DNA of 17,122 nt, taken from positions 4,893 to 22,014 of the forward strand of contig DBVX01000080.1 of NCBI GenBank assembly GCA_002308815.1, written 5' to 3'. The translations under genes and the position numbers were made by a program. This document shows positions 15,997-17,122 of this stretch, in pieces; within the stretch, counting starts at the first letter, position 1, and each line of letters begins with the position of its first letter. Under the pieces are notes generated by a model. It was not told where the DNA came from. It saw only the letters and a program-made list of their open reading frames with translations, and did no database searches. The DNA is from Bacteroidales bacterium UBA1253 (GTDB lineage: Bacteria; Bacteroidota; Bacteroidia; Bacteroidales; Paludibacteraceae).

Positions 15997-16953
15997 ATGA
16001 AACACCAACACCTTACAGTCGCGTTGCTCGCTTTGCTGCCGCTGACACTTACAGCAAACGACAACCTCGGAGCCCACGGATTTGTAATATGGGCCAACGG
16101 TGGCATCTCCAACTATATAGGCTCCACTCCGGGCGCAAAAATGGACATCGGAGGGGGAGGAGCCTTGGGGTTAGGATACGAATGGCACAGTTCGGCGTTC
16201 CTGCTACAGACAGGCGTGGCGGGCAAGTATGCCCAATCGGGACTGCGCATTGACGATGCGACTATTACACTGCCTCAACAGGTTGATCCACAGGCAGTGG
16301 ACGGATTGTTCGACTACCAATACTTGCAGAAAAACCGCAAGGACAGTTATTCCACCATCACGGCACAAATCCCCCTGATGGTCGGCGCGCACATCAACCG
16401 TTTCTATTTCCTCATCGGCGCAAAACTCAATCTGAACGTTATCAACAACTACAAGGCCCAGGCAACTTACTCCGGGCAGGGACTCTACAAGGAGTTCTTC
16501 GACCCGCTCGCCAATATGCCGAATCACGGTTTCTTCTCTGATTATGAACTCTCTACAAACGGCAAAACGGCTATAAAAGTGAACGTGGCAGGCTCCGTTG
16601 AACTGGGTGCGGAGATACCGCTTGGCAGTTCCGCAAAATCAGATGTGGACAATTACTTCCGTATTGCCCTCTTCGCCGATATGAATATCCTTGACGACCG
16701 TTTCAAGTCTGACAGTCCGATGCTATCCTATCCTCAACAATACGTGAATGGTAAGGATGTTATGGATAAAAATCTGAAGATGGTGGATTACCTTAGTTCC
16801 AACGCCGCCACATCGCCCGTACGCAACCTCTTCGCCGGAATCAAACTCTCCTTCGTCATCACATCCGGTGTCAAGTATGGCTGCGTGATGTGCCAGTCAG
16901 GCTATCCGACACGCCGCGACCGCAGACGCGGAAGCCGTGTGATGATTCATTAA
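15997..16953 (+). CDS. Outer-membrane beta-barrel protein (porin-like / PorT-like)
   Basis: This 318-residue protein begins MKHQHLTVALLALLPLTLTAN, a clean signal peptide; the TTG at 15973 would add eight residues in front of it and is unlikely. The mature part is a chain of amphipathic strands (FVIWANGGISNYIG, ALGLGYEW, SAFLLQTGVAGKYA, ITAQIPLMVGAHI, FYFLIGAKLNLNV, YFRIALFADMNIL, FAGIKLSFVITS), typical of Bacteroidota outer-membrane barrel families. After the last strand comes an unusual tail with CVMC and an Arg-rich end (RRDRRRGSR), likely periplasmic. It is the last gene of the surface operon, 51 bases after the OmpA-like gene, with a hairpin 21 bases downstream. Its strands align with the barrel of that gene. 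I would not assign a specific transport or secretion role. Confidence 0.72.
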   Translation: MKHQHLTVALLALLPLTLTANDNLGAHGFVIWANGGISNYIGSTPGAKMDIGGGGALGLGYEWHSSAFLLQTGVAGKYAQSGLRIDDATITLPQQVDPQAVDGLFDYQYLQKNRKDSYSTITAQIPLMVGAHINRFYFLIGAKLNLNVINNYKAQATYSGQGLYKEFFDPLANMPNHGFFSDYELSTNGKTAIKVNVAGSVELGAEIPLGSSAKSDVDNYFRIALFADMNILDDRFKSDSPMLSYPQQYVNGKDVMDKNLKMVDYLSSNAATSPVRNLFAGIKLSFVITSGVKYGCVMCQSGYPTRRDRRRGSRVMIH

Positions 16954-16974
16954 ACGTATAATCCTATAACATAC

Positions 16975-17000
16975 GAAGCGGCGGCAAGCCGCTTCATTTT
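16975..17000 (+). terminator. Terminator hairpin at the end of the surface operon
   Basis: GAAGCGGC at 16975-16982 pairs exactly with GCCGCTTC at 16988-16995 across a five-base loop and is followed by ATTTT. It lies 21 bases after the barrel gene's stop and only 11 bases before the proS ATG, so it separates the two units or, if read through, forms part of the proS leader. Confidence 0.65.
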
Positions 17001-17006
17001 GCACCT

Positions 17007-17122
17007 ATGGCAAACTTTCAAAAACTCACTTCCCGACAGGAAGACTACAGCAAATGGTATAACGAACTGGTGGTCAAAGCCGACCTTGCCGAACAATCCG
17101 CCGTGCGCGGCTGCATGGTCAT
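17007..17122 (+). CDS. proS: Prolyl-tRNA synthetase, N-terminal fragment
   Basis: Thirty-eight complete codons are visible before the window ends. The protein starts [18 protein letters not shown] and continues [17 protein letters not shown], which matches the beginning of the short (archaeal/eukaryotic-like) ProS found in Bacteroidota. The enzyme charges tRNA-Pro with proline. The ATG is the first in frame and gives the expected family start. It is encoded in the same direction as the surface operon but behind its terminator, and no good separate promoter is seen apart from an imperfect -7 box overlapping the hairpin tail. Confidence 0.88.
   Translation, partial: MANFQKLTSRQEDYSKWYNELVVKADLAEQSAVRGCMV

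Overview
The window looks like a chromosomal segment of a Bacteroidota bacterium, most likely order Bacteroidales. The evidence is Bacteroidota-type promoters (TAnnTTTG -7 boxes with a TTG/TTTG element about 20 bases upstream), two proteins ending in type IX secretion (T9SS) sorting domains, a DUF4143-type ATPase, a start of the short form of ProS usual in this phylum, and mostly GC-rich coding DNA. The genus cannot be fixed from the sequence alone.

Layout. (1) 2-163 is the 3' end of xseA, ending in a perfect 13-bp hairpin. (2) 189-890 on the minus strand is a cytoplasmic SGNH/GDSL hydrolase. (3) 1100-7934 is a tight operon of a membrane-anchored LytTR regulator and the two subunits of an AddAB-type helicase-nuclease for double-strand break repair; it ends in a strong hairpin near 8003-8028. 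(4) 7935-10011 is an accessory island. It has degenerate G-rich repeats resembling an IS21-type transposon end, a promoter whose start site falls on the first of four AAAATGTGATTT motifs spaced exactly 33 bp, an AAA ATPase with a nuclease-like C-terminus, and a C-rich, G-poor stretch.

(5) 10012-16953 is a four-gene operon with its own promoter (dyad around the -7 box) and a terminal hairpin. It encodes two paralogous, cysteine-rich T9SS-secreted surface proteins, then an outer-membrane barrel fused to an OmpA peptidoglycan-binding domain, then a second barrel that looks paralogous to the first. I recognise no named system here. The best reading is an undescribed cell-surface assembly built from two secreted subunits and two outer-membrane partners. 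The second secreted gene is a mosaic of AT-rich and GC-rich blocks, which suggests exchange of its variable domains. (6) 17007-17122 is the start of proS, 11 bases past the operon's terminal hairpin.

The strongest candidates for something new are the 33-bp-phased array in front of the ATPase and the surface operon.
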